This document shows, piece by piece, positions 1-10,968 of a stretch of 64,000 bases of DNA. The DNA comes from Platycnemis pennipes (Eukaryota > Arthropoda > Insecta > Odonata > Platycnemididae): positions 101,453,544 to 101,517,543 of the forward strand of contig OW121852.1 in the NCBI GenBank assembly GCA_933228895.1, given 5' to 3'. The notes under the pieces were generated by a model, which was not told the origin of the DNA, did not search any database, and saw only the letters and a list, made by a program, of their open reading frames with translations. The first letter of the stretch is position 1, and the number at the start of each line of letters is the position of its first letter. Both the position numbers and the translations under genes were made by a program.

Positions 1-1924
1 CCTACTGCTTAGGCGCCTTCCAATTTACACTCTTTACGGTCTCAAAGCTGGTTTCTCCTCGTCTTTCAGCGGTATTTAAACGACAGCTACAAAAACGCGA
101 TAACACGATATTTTCCGTCTACTCGAGCAATAATAGTTCATATGCAACTCCAATTTTTTTGGCAACCGTAGCGAAGTTTACGGGTGAATTAAACTTGATC
201 AAGGAGTGGAATTTCCCAATAACTGAATAGGCGTGGAAGAATAACACTTGAAGCAGCTTTTTTGCCCCACATTAATGAAAACTAATTCTGTCACCTTAAA
301 TTAAATAAATATTAAACCTTGTTGCAGCTGAGTCCGCGCGGAATCGAAAGCATTCCACCGAACGGGATGACTCTGGGCGTGAATAGCATTTTTCAAACTC
401 GTCTATTAAAATCTCGCTGTTCTAATAGAAGATCTCACTGTAGCTGACATAAAAACCCAGGGAACTGAGTTGTCATTTTAGCGTAAATAATTCCCTAACG
501 ATCCAATTCCATTGTCTTTAAAATAACGTATTAAAAATTGATACTCAACCCTAAGCTTGACACACATGAAATATGTTCTTTATATAAGTTTTCCCATCGT
601 CAGTATCAAATTAATTTTTAAGATCACAATATTTTAGTACTTTAATTTTGAAAGAAAAAAACAATACTCCAAACTAGATGCCCAACCTTTAGCAAATAGT
701 ATCAAAATACATGTAATTTTTTTATTGAGGTCAAACTACGAAAGTACAGCGCATGCGATATAGTTTAATTATCTTATACATTACGTACAACCCTGAATTG
801 CCACCAGAGAGGCCGAGTGTTTCCAGAGAGAATCCTCAATCAAATAAATACATGTGATATCTAATAAAATTCCTCCATCGAGTTGGCTCAAGAATTACAC
901 ATCAATGCTTGATTGGCAGAAGTGGAGGAGATTCAGTTGATTGTAGAATGAGAAATTGTGTAAAAGTAACCACAAATTCACTGAATCAGTATAATTACTT
1001 AGGTTCCTAATTAATTGAGTGTCCCTACGAATATAGGCATACTATTTGTGTCATATTCTTAGAGTAGAGATTATCAGGAAAAAAGGAGGCTGCCCCAAAT
1101 GTCAAAAAACACCCAATCTGTATCTTTGAGCCTCTTATTACCTAGTTTTTCCTATATAATTTCATTTCTCTCATCCATCTTACCTTTGAACGGGTCATCA
1201 ATTTATGACAGAATTTTGATTTGACTCTGCACAAATTACCGATTTCTTTTCGCAAGAGTCATGCGAAAATACAAGCACGACAACGATGTGTGATACCAAA
1301 GATAGGGCAATAAAGCCGTTTTAGCATGTTAGCGGAACTAATTCACATAAAGCCGAGAAAAAGCTTGTAAAGGAACGGTGACAACACCTAGTGAGTCATA
1401 CCACCTCATTCACCAGCTAGTATCTTGGAATTAACAGATTATCTTAGACGTCTTTTTAAAGGCACGCAAAGCCGATACACGATTGGTGAACGGATATCCA
1501 AAGTTCAAGTTTCCGGCATTAAAGTACACTGTCGGTGGCAATAAAAAAGTAATCTAGATTTAATTACAACTAGGGATCTTGAATGAGCTTTACGCATGAA
1601 CAGATTCATAATCTCTTTCTGGATCAATGAAAATGCCTCCAGTTTCAATAAAATAACTGATGAATTGTCATTTACTAAAGGATACCCAAAACTAAGATTT
1701 ATTTTTTGAGGTACTGTGATAAACTCTGAAAAGGAAAAAAATTGGAATTGACAAGGCCATACCACGAAAATTATTTCTCTAATTGCCTTTACAGCTACCC
1801 TCAGATACTATTAGATAGTAAATCTGACTTCTCTCCACGAGTCAGTGCTGAATTCCTACAAATTATTGAAATCATTTAGTAATTCATCCACACACGTAAA
1901 TGCGTAATCACTGGGAGAGGCAAT
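1..1924. other. AT-rich sequence without a recognised gene
   Basis: No reading frame here has splice-flanked or recognisable coding character. The only longer frame, on the minus strand near 1505-1765, has the composition of random AT-rich DNA. I see no repeat shared with the rest of the window. Confidence 0.6.
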
Positions 1925-1952
1925 CACATTAATTGCCATGCGAAAAAATTCA

Positions 1953-2023
1953 CCTGGGCCGGGAATCGAACCACGGATCTTTGGTTTTCCGGGTCACTTC
2001 GCAGACCACTACGCTACCCAGGA
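1953..2023 (-). mobile_element. tRNA-like SINE head, copy 1
   Basis: Read on the minus strand this 71-nt unit has an A box (TAGCGTAGTGG) and a perfect B box (GGTTCGATTCC) at tRNA spacing. The ends can form a seven-base acceptor stem and the D stem is intact. The anticodon stem is mismatched, so a tRNA-derived SINE or pseudogene is more likely than a working tRNA gene. Confidence 0.7.
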
Positions 2024-2065
2024 TCCATAAAATCCATAATGTAAAATTGCCATGCAAATTAGGAA

Positions 2066-2136
2066 TCCTGGGTAGCGTAGTGGTCTGCGCAGTGGCCCGG
2101 AAAGCCAAAGATCCGTGGTTCGATTCCCGGCCCAGG
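2066..2136 (+). mobile_element. tRNA-like SINE head, copy 2
   Basis: Same 71-nt unit on the plus strand. The acceptor stem (TCCTGGG with CCCAGG) and four-base D stem pair. The anticodon arm has four of five pairs around a CCGGAAA loop. The T arm pairs if one extra T is bulged out before GGTTCGATTCC. The defects and the multi-copy arrangement favour a SINE head carrying an internal RNA polymerase III promoter. Confidence 0.7.
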
Positions 2137-2194
2137 TCCAAGATTCAAGGTACTGGGTGTTGAACCTCGTGAAAATTGACATGCGAATTACGGA

Positions 2195-2265
2195 TCCTGG
2201 GTAGCGTAGTGGTCTGCGCAGTGACCCGGAAAACCAAAGATCCGTGGTTCGATTCCCGGTCCAGG
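2195..2265 (+). mobile_element. tRNA-like SINE head, copy 3
   Basis: Third 71-nt copy, differing from copy 2 by only a few bases. Its acceptor stem is complete (TCCTGGG with TCCAGGA), but the anticodon stem is poor. It is followed directly by the right inverted arm of the cluster. Copies 1 and 3 share variants in the anticodon stem, as expected if the inverted arms arose from one original. Confidence 0.7.
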
Positions 2266-2293
2266 AGAATTTTTTCGCATGGCAATTAATGTG

Positions 2294-3430
2294 ATTTTCA
2301 CCGCCGTTCACGCGGCAGCCTTGAAATATCCTACACTGGAAGAGTCGACCAACGACTGAAGGGATGAGCTTTTTAGTTTGGGTGGAAGGAGGAGAGAAGT
2401 GGTGCTGAAAACAACCTTCCAGGACGTATAACATGGGGTCCACTCCAGGTTTTGTCCAGAACACCGGACTTTGCCCTAAAATACTTTACCAACATAAGGT
2501 ATGACACAGCAGGATCGGAAGAGGATCGCGAGGTTTGAAAAACACAGACCGTTAATGTGGAGGGATTCTTAAATAATTTTATAACCAACGATAACTCTTT
2601 TATTTGCATAAAATATCTTCACCGTACGCAAACATACTCACAAGCGTATGCTACACTTCTAGAAAGAAAAATTTTGAGGTTCACGATCAGTTGCTTCTCT
2701 CTCTTCCTACACAGCGCGCAGAGTGCGCAAAAAATATAATAGAGGATTGGTTCAATACCTTGAATAATTCTGAAGGATCTTAAAACTCGTTCAGTCGATG
2801 ACTCGAAAATCCGTGACCTCTTCACGTAGTAGGCACGCGGACAGTCTCGGAATGCACCAGCGCCCTTATTCGTGAAGGGATCGTCATTTCCGAGCTTCGG
2901 AAAAATACGGCATTTCCACACCACGACTTAGATACCTACTATTGTATTTGTAAAGATGGAACTGTCGGATCCGACGCAACTCATCCCGAATCCTTACTGA
3001 ATAACTACTCAGCTGGCCATCTCCTCAGCGGGCACCGACAAAACACATACAGGTTCCCTCTCTTTTTTTCCCGGGCGCACCCATCGAGTCAACTCATTTC
3101 CAGACCTCCCGTTCCACTTCCCCCGAAACCCGCGCCGAATCCTCTTCAGCGCCGTCGTCAAACCGATTCGCGGGCGCTCTCCCTCACACGAGCCGGCGAA
3201 GACGTCTCCTCATCCGTCGCCGCGACTGGGTCAAACGAGTGGCTCTCCAACCCCGGGGCCACGTGTAACTTTTCTCCAAAAACTTGTCCGGCTCGCCCCT
3301 CTCCAGTCCACCCAACTCTCTCGTTTCCACCACCGACTGCCCGTCCCACAGCCTCGATCTCGCCGTAGGGAAATACCCCATTTCCACCGCAATCCGTGGG
3401 TCAACATAATCGCCTCTTGGAATGATAGAT
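2294..3430. other. Non-coding sequence with a CpG-rich patch at about 3100-3350
   Basis: No supported exon. From about 3100 to 3350 GC and CpG density rises well above the surroundings, and minus-strand frames stay open there mainly because stop codons are rare in such sequence. It could be a decayed promoter/CpG patch. I see no start codon plus splice donor combination that would make it a gene. Confidence 0.4.
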
Positions 3431-3433
3431 TGT

Positions 3434-3755
3434 TTTTGGTGGACCATCGTCGGTACCAACGTAATCGAGTAGACTTACCCACTATAAGTAGATTACCATT
3501 GAGATTATATGAGATCGAGAGGTAGAACAGCATTCTGAAGATAGATGTGTGAACAACTAGCAGCCTTTACATTCCTAACCATTTACCATCATGGTCACCT
3601 CCTCAAATGATAACAAATGAACGTAGTTTACGTTAATATATTCAGATTTTTTTGAGATTTCAAAGAATACCAGTGTATGGTTAGACCATTGTAGGTAACA
3701 ACGTAATCGGTTGAGTAAGTGTACCCTCTAAAATCCGCTTACCACTGCAGAGCGA
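3434..3755. repeat. Local direct duplication (3434-3510 and 3675-3755)
   Basis: The two stretches share GGTAMCAACGTAATCG and flanking bases about 240 bp apart. On the minus strand the first copy also shows a donor-like GTAAGT at 3479 after a short open frame, but the repetition argues against calling an exon. Confidence 0.45.
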
Positions 3756-3814
3756 GCTTCTCTTCTAAGATAGTTGTCCATATCAACTAAAAATCTTGAA
3801 ATTAAGCTAAATTC

Positions 3815-4760
3815 ATCAATTTGAGCGTTAGAGTCACAGTCGGAGAGGAGAAGTTAGGGTACGTATTATCGTTCATTTATGTTGGGAGGAATATTATGTA
3901 CGACGGATTGAGAACGGACTTTAAACGCGGGATAGTTAAAGCTAAAAAATCATTTCCGATTAAGGGACCACTGCAAGGAAACCAAAGGACCAAAGATAAT
4001 ATAGAGAAACACAGATGCATCATGCTGAAAACCTCAAATGAAATATGGTACTCATAGTTCAAGCAGACAAAAGTTTAACAATGGCTAAGAGACATGAACA
4101 ATAGGAAAAACTGACCAGAAAATACAAGTTTTCGGCGCCTTGTGTTGCGGTGGGATGCTGAAGATTTAATTGACGTCATCATCATCATCTGTCAGCAATC
4201 CTAACATTAATTTGACGCAGCTCTCCTATCGACAACCAGCTAACTTCTTCGTATTAATTTTACTTATTTTTTCACATCCTTTACATCTTGTTCCATATAT
4301 CTCACCCAAGGCCTTCCTTTGCCATTCTTCCCATTCACTTTTCCCTCAACGATTGTCTTCATCAGCCTAACGTGTCTTACTATATGGCTGATTAAGTTGC
4401 AACGTATTATTTTTTAGAGTTTTCAGCAGAATTCTTTGTATTAAATGAAAAATAAAGAAATGAACAGACGGGCCGAGGAAAAGATGCCTACGTGGCGACG
4501 GTACGACAGAGAAGAATTAGGTGGATTGAACACATCATGGAGCATAATGGAGTCAGGAACATGTTGGAGGGAAAAGAGAAGGGAATATCCCACGAGAAAG
4601 ACCATGGAAGAAGTATATGGGCGAAAGTAAGAGGGGCATTGGAAAGAAATAACCAGGCTGTCAGTGAGATAGCAATGAATAGGGTAGAATGGAAGACTAC
4701 AATTAACTACTCTTATTGCTAAAATAAGAAAAGAATGGTAAAAAGAAAAGTAACAATTAA
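3815..4760 (+). pseudogene. Non-LTR retrotransposon reverse-transcriptase remnant, C-terminal part
   Basis: Two stretches match the end of endonuclease/reverse-transcriptase ORFs of CR1/RTE/Jockey-like LINEs. At 3820-4057 the frame contains FIYVGRNIMYDG followed by a KRGIVKAKKSF-like stretch, which corresponds to the thumb-region pattern F-YLGS-I--DG---DIKRRI--AK. At 4485-4722 it contains RQRRIRWIEHIMEHNGVRN and ends in AMNRVEWK, the usual C-terminal pattern RRIRWIGH---H. Stops and frame changes lie between them and the element is 5' truncated, so it is dead. A second LINE tail in the opposite direction interrupts it at about 4163-4440. Family assignment below non-LTR retrotransposon is uncertain. 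Confidence 0.75.
4163..4440 (-). mobile_element. LINE 3' end nested in the opposite-strand LINE
   Basis: On the minus strand the translated sequence includes LISHIVRH and then, in the same frame, VEGKVNGKNGKGRPWVRYME. This is the C-terminal tail of an endonuclease/reverse-transcriptase, with in-frame stops. It ends in a (GAT)n simple tail near 4170, typical of RTE/L2-like insertion. The antisense of the 3' region, with TTTGACGCAGCTCTCC near 4213-4228, recurs near 20850, 29955 and 32660, so these belong to one family. Confidence 0.7.
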
Positions 4761-5389
4761 TGATAGTTGATACCATACTGCTATGTACTCTTGGTACAAG
4801 CTTGTATCAACTTTTTATGCAAGGAAATACATATGCTGAAGCGAGTGGCAGACCGGATAATTCAGACAGCCAATCGATTTGCTTCCCCAGTGCGATTTTC
4901 ACTGCGAGCCCGTTGCTATGGCCATCATCCGTCAAAGCATCTTCCTCATTTCATGAGTTGAATTGCAATTTTTTTCCTTATTCCGCGCGTCGGATACGCA
5001 AACAATTAGTAGGTCCACACGAATGTTCATGCCTTACACGGACGAATTTTTGAGGAAAGATTCCGCAAAAGCTTAATTAATTGCTTCAAAAATAGACTCT
5101 TTTCTAATCTATTACGTGTATTCTGGCAATTTTTTTCTCTCTACATGGTGAGAGGGAGCAACGACGAACTGCACCGAAGGTTCTTAATAGGTCTTCACAA
5201 CTGAGAGGGATGCTTTTGTTTGTATTTAAATCTTCCGGTGATTAACCGTGCAGTAATCACGAGTTGGGCGATCATGTGGAGGATTAAATTTATCTTGCAA
5301 GGGTCCCAAATTTCGATCACTTGGCTTACAGCCTCGCGTTCGCAGTGTGAGATGTAAGTGGCTATGGTAGAGGGGTCGGCAGGTTTGGG
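4761..5389. other. No recognised feature
   Basis: Short overlapping frames only; no splice-flanked or conserved coding segment and no repeat I can match elsewhere in the window. Confidence 0.5.
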
Positions 5390-5715
5390 GTGATGCAGTG
5401 GTTATCGTTATATGATTAGGTCTCAAATGACTTCTGACCTCTTAGCCGGTGGGCTCGGTTTCTAATCCCTGCATTGGCAGATGTTTTCACTAGAAAACCA
5501 GTGCCTACTTAAGTGCTTTGTGGAGAGTATTCGATTTCAGTACTCCATCCATCGGGTGGGACGTTAAGCCGTGGTCCACTAGGCGCCTTTCGTTAAACGC
5601 AGGCTAATGCCACTCCAAACAGAACTCTTGCCGCGTTTCTCTCCACCCTTCCTCTTTACTCTTCCATTCCCATCCTGGAACATTTCGTCCTGGTCTGAGC
5701 CCCCTATTGTAGAGG
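5390..5715 (+). mobile_element. SINE of the main family, degraded
   Basis: A diverged head is followed by the family body: the block equivalent to TTCAGTACTCCRTCC near 5539, GGGACGTTAAGCCGTGGTCC near 5559-5578, then AGGCGCCTTTCGTTAA and CAGGCTAATGCC, then TCTCCACCCTTCCTC. The order matches the better copies at 17.6 and 47.9 kb. The 3' third is diverged. Confidence 0.65.
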
Positions 5716-7540
5716 TACAGACTTGAAGACACAGATGAAAGGTAAGCTATCGGGACTATAGACCCAACCAATTAGTTTCGAAAGCTATTTTATATCGGTG
5801 AAAATATTTGCATCAATCACGTCCATTTAACTGCTACCTAATAGACCTTAATAGTATACGGTTATTTAGGGTACTACAGACACTTGATATGGTACATTAC
5901 CACTGAAAGTTTTTTCCAACGATTGTACGGAGTAAAGTTGTCAAGCATTCGTTCTATCAATAGCCTAGGCCATGGACTTTCGCGGACGATTGATCAGATT
6001 GATATATCATCAGCCTGCGCAATCACAATGAACATGTAACACACCCTAAGTGTTACTTTAATAGCCCGTAGAGTGGACGATATGAGCCGGACAAACATTC
6101 AAGAGACTTTCGGAGGTTTTCCCTCAAAATGTGGCCATCTATCCACGGAGGCATTGCAGGTGCCGCTAGCACAAAAACGTTAACAACAACAAATATGAAA
6201 AAGAGTACAACTTATTTCTCAGGGCCTTGAATGGTCACTATCATCGGACATCGGTGTGGATGCAGGAAATATTGTCTTTTGTTCTTCATCTTTGCTGCTT
6301 ATTATCTTTGCTACTCATCTTAGTGAGGTGAAAGGAACAGAATCGAGAATGGAAATACTCGGAAAGCAAACACACGATATTGGGCGAACCGGAGTCCTTT
6401 CCTCAAATAATATTCTACTATGGATTCCCCGAACATCCCAGAGTGTAGCTATGAACGCATTACGCCGCTCGGGCGAATGTTAGTCCTTCTCGCAACGTCT
6501 CCAAGCAAAGTGATTTTTTTCCGGTTTAACACCGTTCAAACATCCATGCTCACTCCCCTTTTGTATCCATGACGACCCATTGACACGAAAAATAAGTCTC
6601 CGTATGGGCATATGCGAGAGATTCCGTCTTTTCCCACGCGAAAGGATCACTCGTGCCTTAACTGTTTATCTAAATGCCCCTTCCGATCCAAATCGTTCCC
6701 CTGGCTTCCTTGGGATTCAATGGTGTATGTGGTCGACGGAAATCTGTTAACTCCCTGCCGGTTCCACGCGTAACACGGTGTCATCTGGCTGACGACGAGA
6801 GTGGGATTTATTTACGGGGAAAGATATGGAGAGAAAATCACCCGGAGGGGAGCATGGCTACATGTGTGTAATCTTCCAAATGAGCTAAAAACGGGCGTGC
6901 GATCATCCCACGCCATTTCACGAAAAGCAGAGTGGACAGGAACTTTATGTGTAGTACTGGTTGCCATTGTAGGGTGTGTAAATCGCCATATGCATAATAT
7001 CGCATAAACATTTTAATGAGAAACCGATCCTAATTTTATGATTCAAAGAACAGAAAATTCTCTTGATCCCTCTCTCTATCAAGAAATATGAGCATAAAAG
7101 GAGACTAGAAAAATTTTAATGCAGTTTTATTTCATATGAACGTGATATAAAGCCACGAACAGTGGTAAATAGTGATATTATTTCACTTAACTTTGAACGA
7201 GGGAAGACGGGAGACATAAATAATTTCTGGAAAAAAATTCTCAAGTTTTCCTTCGGGTCAGATTGTCAGATCCATACATGATTGACTCGGTCTACGTTCG
7301 CGAGAAGTGACTCATTATATGAAATGCCCTAAGTATAATGCCCGAGTCAAGCATAAAAATTTTGGCCAGTGTGAACAACCAGAACGATAGAAAACTCGAA
7401 AAATTTTTCTCACATATTCTTATTTCATGTAAATTATTCCCTAACAATCTCTAGGATTCAAATAAAAATAATATTCATAATCATTTAAAGCTAACGCTAT
7501 ACCCATACATATTATCAAAAGAAAAATTCATTTTACTTAC
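5716..7540. other. Flank or intron 3' of the 7541 exon; no further exon identified
   Basis: If the exon at 7541-7658 (minus strand) is real, its downstream intron occupies at least the right part of this interval. A plus-strand frame at 6256-6483 encodes a hydrophobic stretch (SSSLLLIIFATH) but lacks an ATG. A motif around TTTTGTATCCATGACGACCC at 6551-6570 recurs in diverged form near 9221, a possible faint dispersed repeat. Confidence 0.4.
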
Positions 7541-7658
7541 CATAGCTGCCCAGTGTCAAGTATTTGCTTTTCAAAGATTCCAGGCCTCTATTCCACCAAC
7601 TTTCACCTGGCTGCGATAACATAGTCACCAGCATCGGCATGCCCACGATCAACGGTCC
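7541..7658 (-). CDS. Internal coding exon of an unidentified protein-coding gene
   Basis: On the minus strand this 118-bp segment is preceded by a pyrimidine tract ending TTTTTTTCAG and followed by a consensus donor, G then GTAAGT. Only one of the three frames is open, for 39 codons plus one base, starting GPLIVGMPMLVTML and ending KSKYLTLGSY. The first part is hydrophobic (GPLIVGMPMLVTML) and could be the end of a membrane segment or a buried core strand. The second part is polar and contains ESWWNRGLESLKSKY. The exon enters in phase 0 and leaves in phase 1. I do not recognise the protein. A possible 5' exon on the same strand is at 57462-57500 and a phase-compatible 39-nt candidate is at 46101-46139. 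The next downstream exon is not visible and may lie left of the window or be too short to recognise. Confidence 0.65.
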
Positions 7659-8454
7659 CTGAAAAAAAGACTATTTAAGGCCTTGAATTTGTATTCTTTT
7701 AAGCGAGCACGTATTTTTTATGCACGCGGCACCTATAACACCTCCATGAATAGTTGGCCATATTTTGAGAGAAAGATACTCGAAGACCTTTGAATGTTTT
7801 TACAGCTCAACCCGTCCGCTTTCTCGGGCTTTCACGCTATCAAAACAAGGTTTAGACATGGGCGCGCGAGTTTCGGACCTAAAGAACATACTCGATTGTC
7901 AGAAATTCGTCCGTATGAGGCAAACATTCGTGCAGATTTATTATTTGTTTGCGTATCCCACTTCAGGAACTGGGAAAACACATGCTATTCCATTTATAAA
8001 ATGAGGAGAATGAACAGTTGTGGTATTTTTTCCTTTTTCACTCACGATGAAGGAATTCCAACAAGGTAAGCCAGAAACAAGTAGCTCATATCCCACTTTT
8101 CGCGCCTCGTTTATGAGGATTTAGTTGGAATATTCATACCACTGGCAAGTGTCTATTGGGCAAGTAATGATAGGGATTCAGGAATATATGCAGACAACAC
8201 ATTCGATTATCCCTACGGGTGTAAAGAACACTATCGATATCTACAGAGTGATAAAGCTAATGTTTAATATCAGTATTTTTTCACCCTTTTAAATGATGTA
8301 TCTCCCTCAAACCTAAGAACTAAGGAAAATGCATCATGATAAGGTGGTGAATTTAGAAAAGAAAGGGCGTGGTTAGCAAAAGTACAGATTTGAATACATT
8401 TGCCCTCGGTTGAATTATCGGTGCACATTTCATTGCATTCCTTACTGGGATACG
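7659..8454. other. Putative intron sequence, no feature
   Basis: This lies upstream of the 7541 exon on the minus strand. Two overlapping plus-strand frames at 7765-8069 look like chance openings; CAAG followed by GTAAGC at 8066-8071 is an isolated donor-like site. Confidence 0.4.
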
Positions 8455-8570
8455 GTGCGAGGAGCCCTCCAAATTTCAGCTCCCAGGCCGTCAGTTAGGC
8501 CTCAGGACTTTGGTTTCCTCGGTGCATTTCGTTAAGAGCAGGCTAATGCTGACGCCGGGCTTAGGTATTG
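8455..8570 (+). mobile_element. Partial SINE of the main family
   Basis: It contains the body block TTTCGTTAAGAGCAGGCTAA followed by TGCTGACGCCGGG (about 8527-8560), matching the copies at 5.6, 17.7 and 48.1 kb. Head and 3' end are not recognisable. Confidence 0.55.
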
Positions 8571-10815
8571 CAAATACATTAACCAATTCAAATTGGCTTT
8601 GCACGTCACCTCAAAGACTTAGATGATAAACCTTCCTCTCCCGAGCTACTCTTTGTTAAGATACTGTCTGTGATGTCAAGGTGGTGCGAATCAATTGGCA
8701 TTTCCACCGTTCTATTGCAATATTTTGAAAAAATCTTTCTCCTCCCCCTTCCAAACCCATACTTTCTCCGGAATAAGGCGCTAGTGAACGTGAGACAGAC
8801 TTGAAACTTTAGATGAAAGATCTTACAATTACTACAGGAAGTCAATATTAGTTTATTATCAACGTAGAAATTTTTATTACGCATTAAACTTTTACTTCTT
8901 AAAATAAAAAAATAGCATAGTGAGCCCAAGCAGTGGGACGTACACCGAAAAAGTGGATCGGTAATAGTGTAAAAAGTAAAAAAAATTGGGCCTGGGTGTG
9001 GTGTTTTTTGTGAAGAAGATAAAAGAAGCGTCAGTTATTCTTGAGAAATTGCTACACAAGATATATTTCTATGTGAGAACCTTGCTTGCGTGCAGCAGCT
9101 TAACTACGAGGTTGTCACTCGTTCATTAAAAACTATGCACGTAGAGCACTTTTGAGTTGAGATAGAAAGTGAATAGCAATGTAAACGTGTTCATTTCCTG
9201 ATTTTCACCCCCCAAGCAATTTTGTATCTATGATGATCCATTGACTTCGACAACTACATGTAGAAAGTTCATGGCTGATCTTAAAAAAAGGTGCCAATCA
9301 ATATTTTTATTAAGTAGATGGGAAGTTTTTAAAATAAAATTGGCCATTGGGTAGTAAATAGAATGTAAATAGTAAATGACCTCTTCAAGGTGAACGATGA
9401 TTGGTAAACCAATCGAATCCTATGTCAGTGTTAAAATAAACATTTTGCGGAATCTTACAAAGTGATTGTTCTATTTACTACTATCATGCGGTTCCACCAA
9501 GTGAAGCCTGAGGACTTCCTTTTCATTAAAATTGGCCATATTTCTGCATAGGCTGCTCGTTGCTGTTATCTATTTGAAAATCCACTTTTTGTACTGGAAT
9601 TTGCTACAGAAATAATCTAAATACGATAAGAATTAATGATAACAAGTTATTCATCTCGTATACCAGTTGTATATATTACATAAATTTTGGGCCAGACTAT
9701 ATCACAAGGGATGGTAAACATTCTCAACAAACGTACAGTGTATGTCAGACTGACTTTTACAGTTCATGCGGTATTTGGGGAAATTGGTATATTCCAAAGA
9801 CGAGGAGGGGAAAGCTTTGGAAGGCCGAGGTCCACCGGGGCCGTTTGTTTTGGATAACTCCCCACATCTGCCGGTAGGCTATTCGTCAGGTTCTCACGCT
9901 TCCTTTCACCTCATGGTTGGAATGAGCAATCACAGATCCACAGGTCCTAAAATCAAATCATCAATTCACTATTTCTCAATTCTAAGATTGGTCAACTACA
10001 ACTTTCCATTCTTTCCAAACCCAATTTCCATTCTCTGCTAGCATGAATCATCCAAATACTTCTTTTTACCTAAATCAACATTTATTTCAACCATTCACTC
10101 TTCCATTTGCCTTCGATGCGGGATCCTCCTATTTTTTCTTCAATAATTTTTTTGACAAAGCCATCGCGTATTAGAGCAATTACCAGCCATATGGTCTTCC
10201 CTGCAGCAGAATGCTACATATAGACCTTATTTCACCTGTTCATGACACAGATTTACTACTCCAAGACTTAGTCTTCAAGGCGAGAAGATGAACTTAAATA
10301 AAACTTTGAATCTATGAGGAGAGAGGAGGATCGAGAGGGTACGCGGCTAGTTCGAGATCCTTTAATTAGGGTATGTAAGGTAAAGAAAAGTTAGACCCAC
10401 CTAATATAGTACGTAAGAGAGGAAGTAAGAATATCTAGGGGAAATTGGGAAGGTGATTAAAAGGTGGACTAAGGAGGAATTGTGGAGAAAGGGACAACTG
10501 TTGAAAGCAGCCATTGAGAGTAGAATATTGGTTGAGGTAGAAATGAGGAATGAAATAGAGATGTTGTACGGTATTAAGAATGTAAATTTTCAAAAAATGT
10601 AGGTGGAAATAAAAGGCATGAGTAGTTTGTGTGGGAAGTTTAACAGTCACTGCTTATAAACCCTCCACCTATTGAATAAATATTTGTAACGTTATACAGG
10701 ATCATAAGCAGGCGGCAGGGTATATAAAGTTGATTACCCATGAGTCCTCCTAAGCTCAGAAATTAGTGCAACATGTCCAAGGAAAAAAGATTTGAGGTTC
10801 TCCTGGCGAATAGCT
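8571..10815. other. AT-rich sequence, no recognised gene
   Basis: No splice-flanked open segment or conserved domain. The plus frame at 9766-10041 and the minus frame at 8606-8929 have no recognisable similarity or flanking splice sites. Confidence 0.5.
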
Positions 10816-10968
10816 TTGGTGAAGTCTATTCGGGTCTTCCACCGGGTAAGCTGTTCCATTACTGCCGACGTTTCGGAGACCGAGTCGTTCTCCATCAACA
10901 GGGCTGGGCGAAACGTCGGCAGTAATGGAACAGCTTACCCGGTGAAACACCTGAATAGACTTCACCGA
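10816..10968 (-). mobile_element. Foldback element with hammerhead-like core
   Basis: Two arms of about 60 bp (10816-10875 and 10909-10968) are near-perfect reverse complements, with a short centre. Read on the minus strand the centre is CTGTTGA, a GGAGA/TCTCC hairpin, then GAAAC (10902 down to 10870), followed by a helix with the other arm. This mimics the hammerhead order CUGANGA, stem II, GAAA, stem III, but one core base (A to T in CTGTTGA) is wrong for an active ribozyme. A CATGTCCAAGGA-like sequence lies just outside the left arm (10773) and ATGTCCAAGGA just outside the right (10969), possibly a target-site duplication. Confidence 0.7.

Larger units (their letters stand above)
1925..2293. 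repeat. Cluster of three tRNA-like repeats framed by inverted arms
   Basis: The outer 27 bases on the left (1925-1951) reappear as the reverse complement on the right (2267-2293), so the block is a large imperfect inverted repeat. Inside are one minus-strand and two plus-strand copies of a 71-nt tRNA-like unit. The two plus copies follow each other with a period of about 129 bp and share upstream flank resembling ATGCRAATTA. This looks like a SINE cluster that duplicated and partly inverted, or the ends of a composite foldback element. Both readings are inference. Confidence 0.75.

Noticed and set aside
2066..2136. Functional tRNA gene (anticodon loop CCGGAAA)
   Set aside because: T arm needs a bulge, the anticodon stem is imperfect, and the unit is repeated with similar defects. 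A GGA anticodon would mean tRNA-Ser, which needs a long variable arm that is absent.
1933..2464. Frames on both strands over the tRNA-like cluster
   Set aside because: They are translations of the repeated SINE head, visible as the repeated peptide with GNRTTDLW, not genes.
6256..6483. Secreted peptide with hydrophobic SSSLLLIIFATH segment
   Set aside because: The frame has no ATG start and no upstream acceptor I can support.
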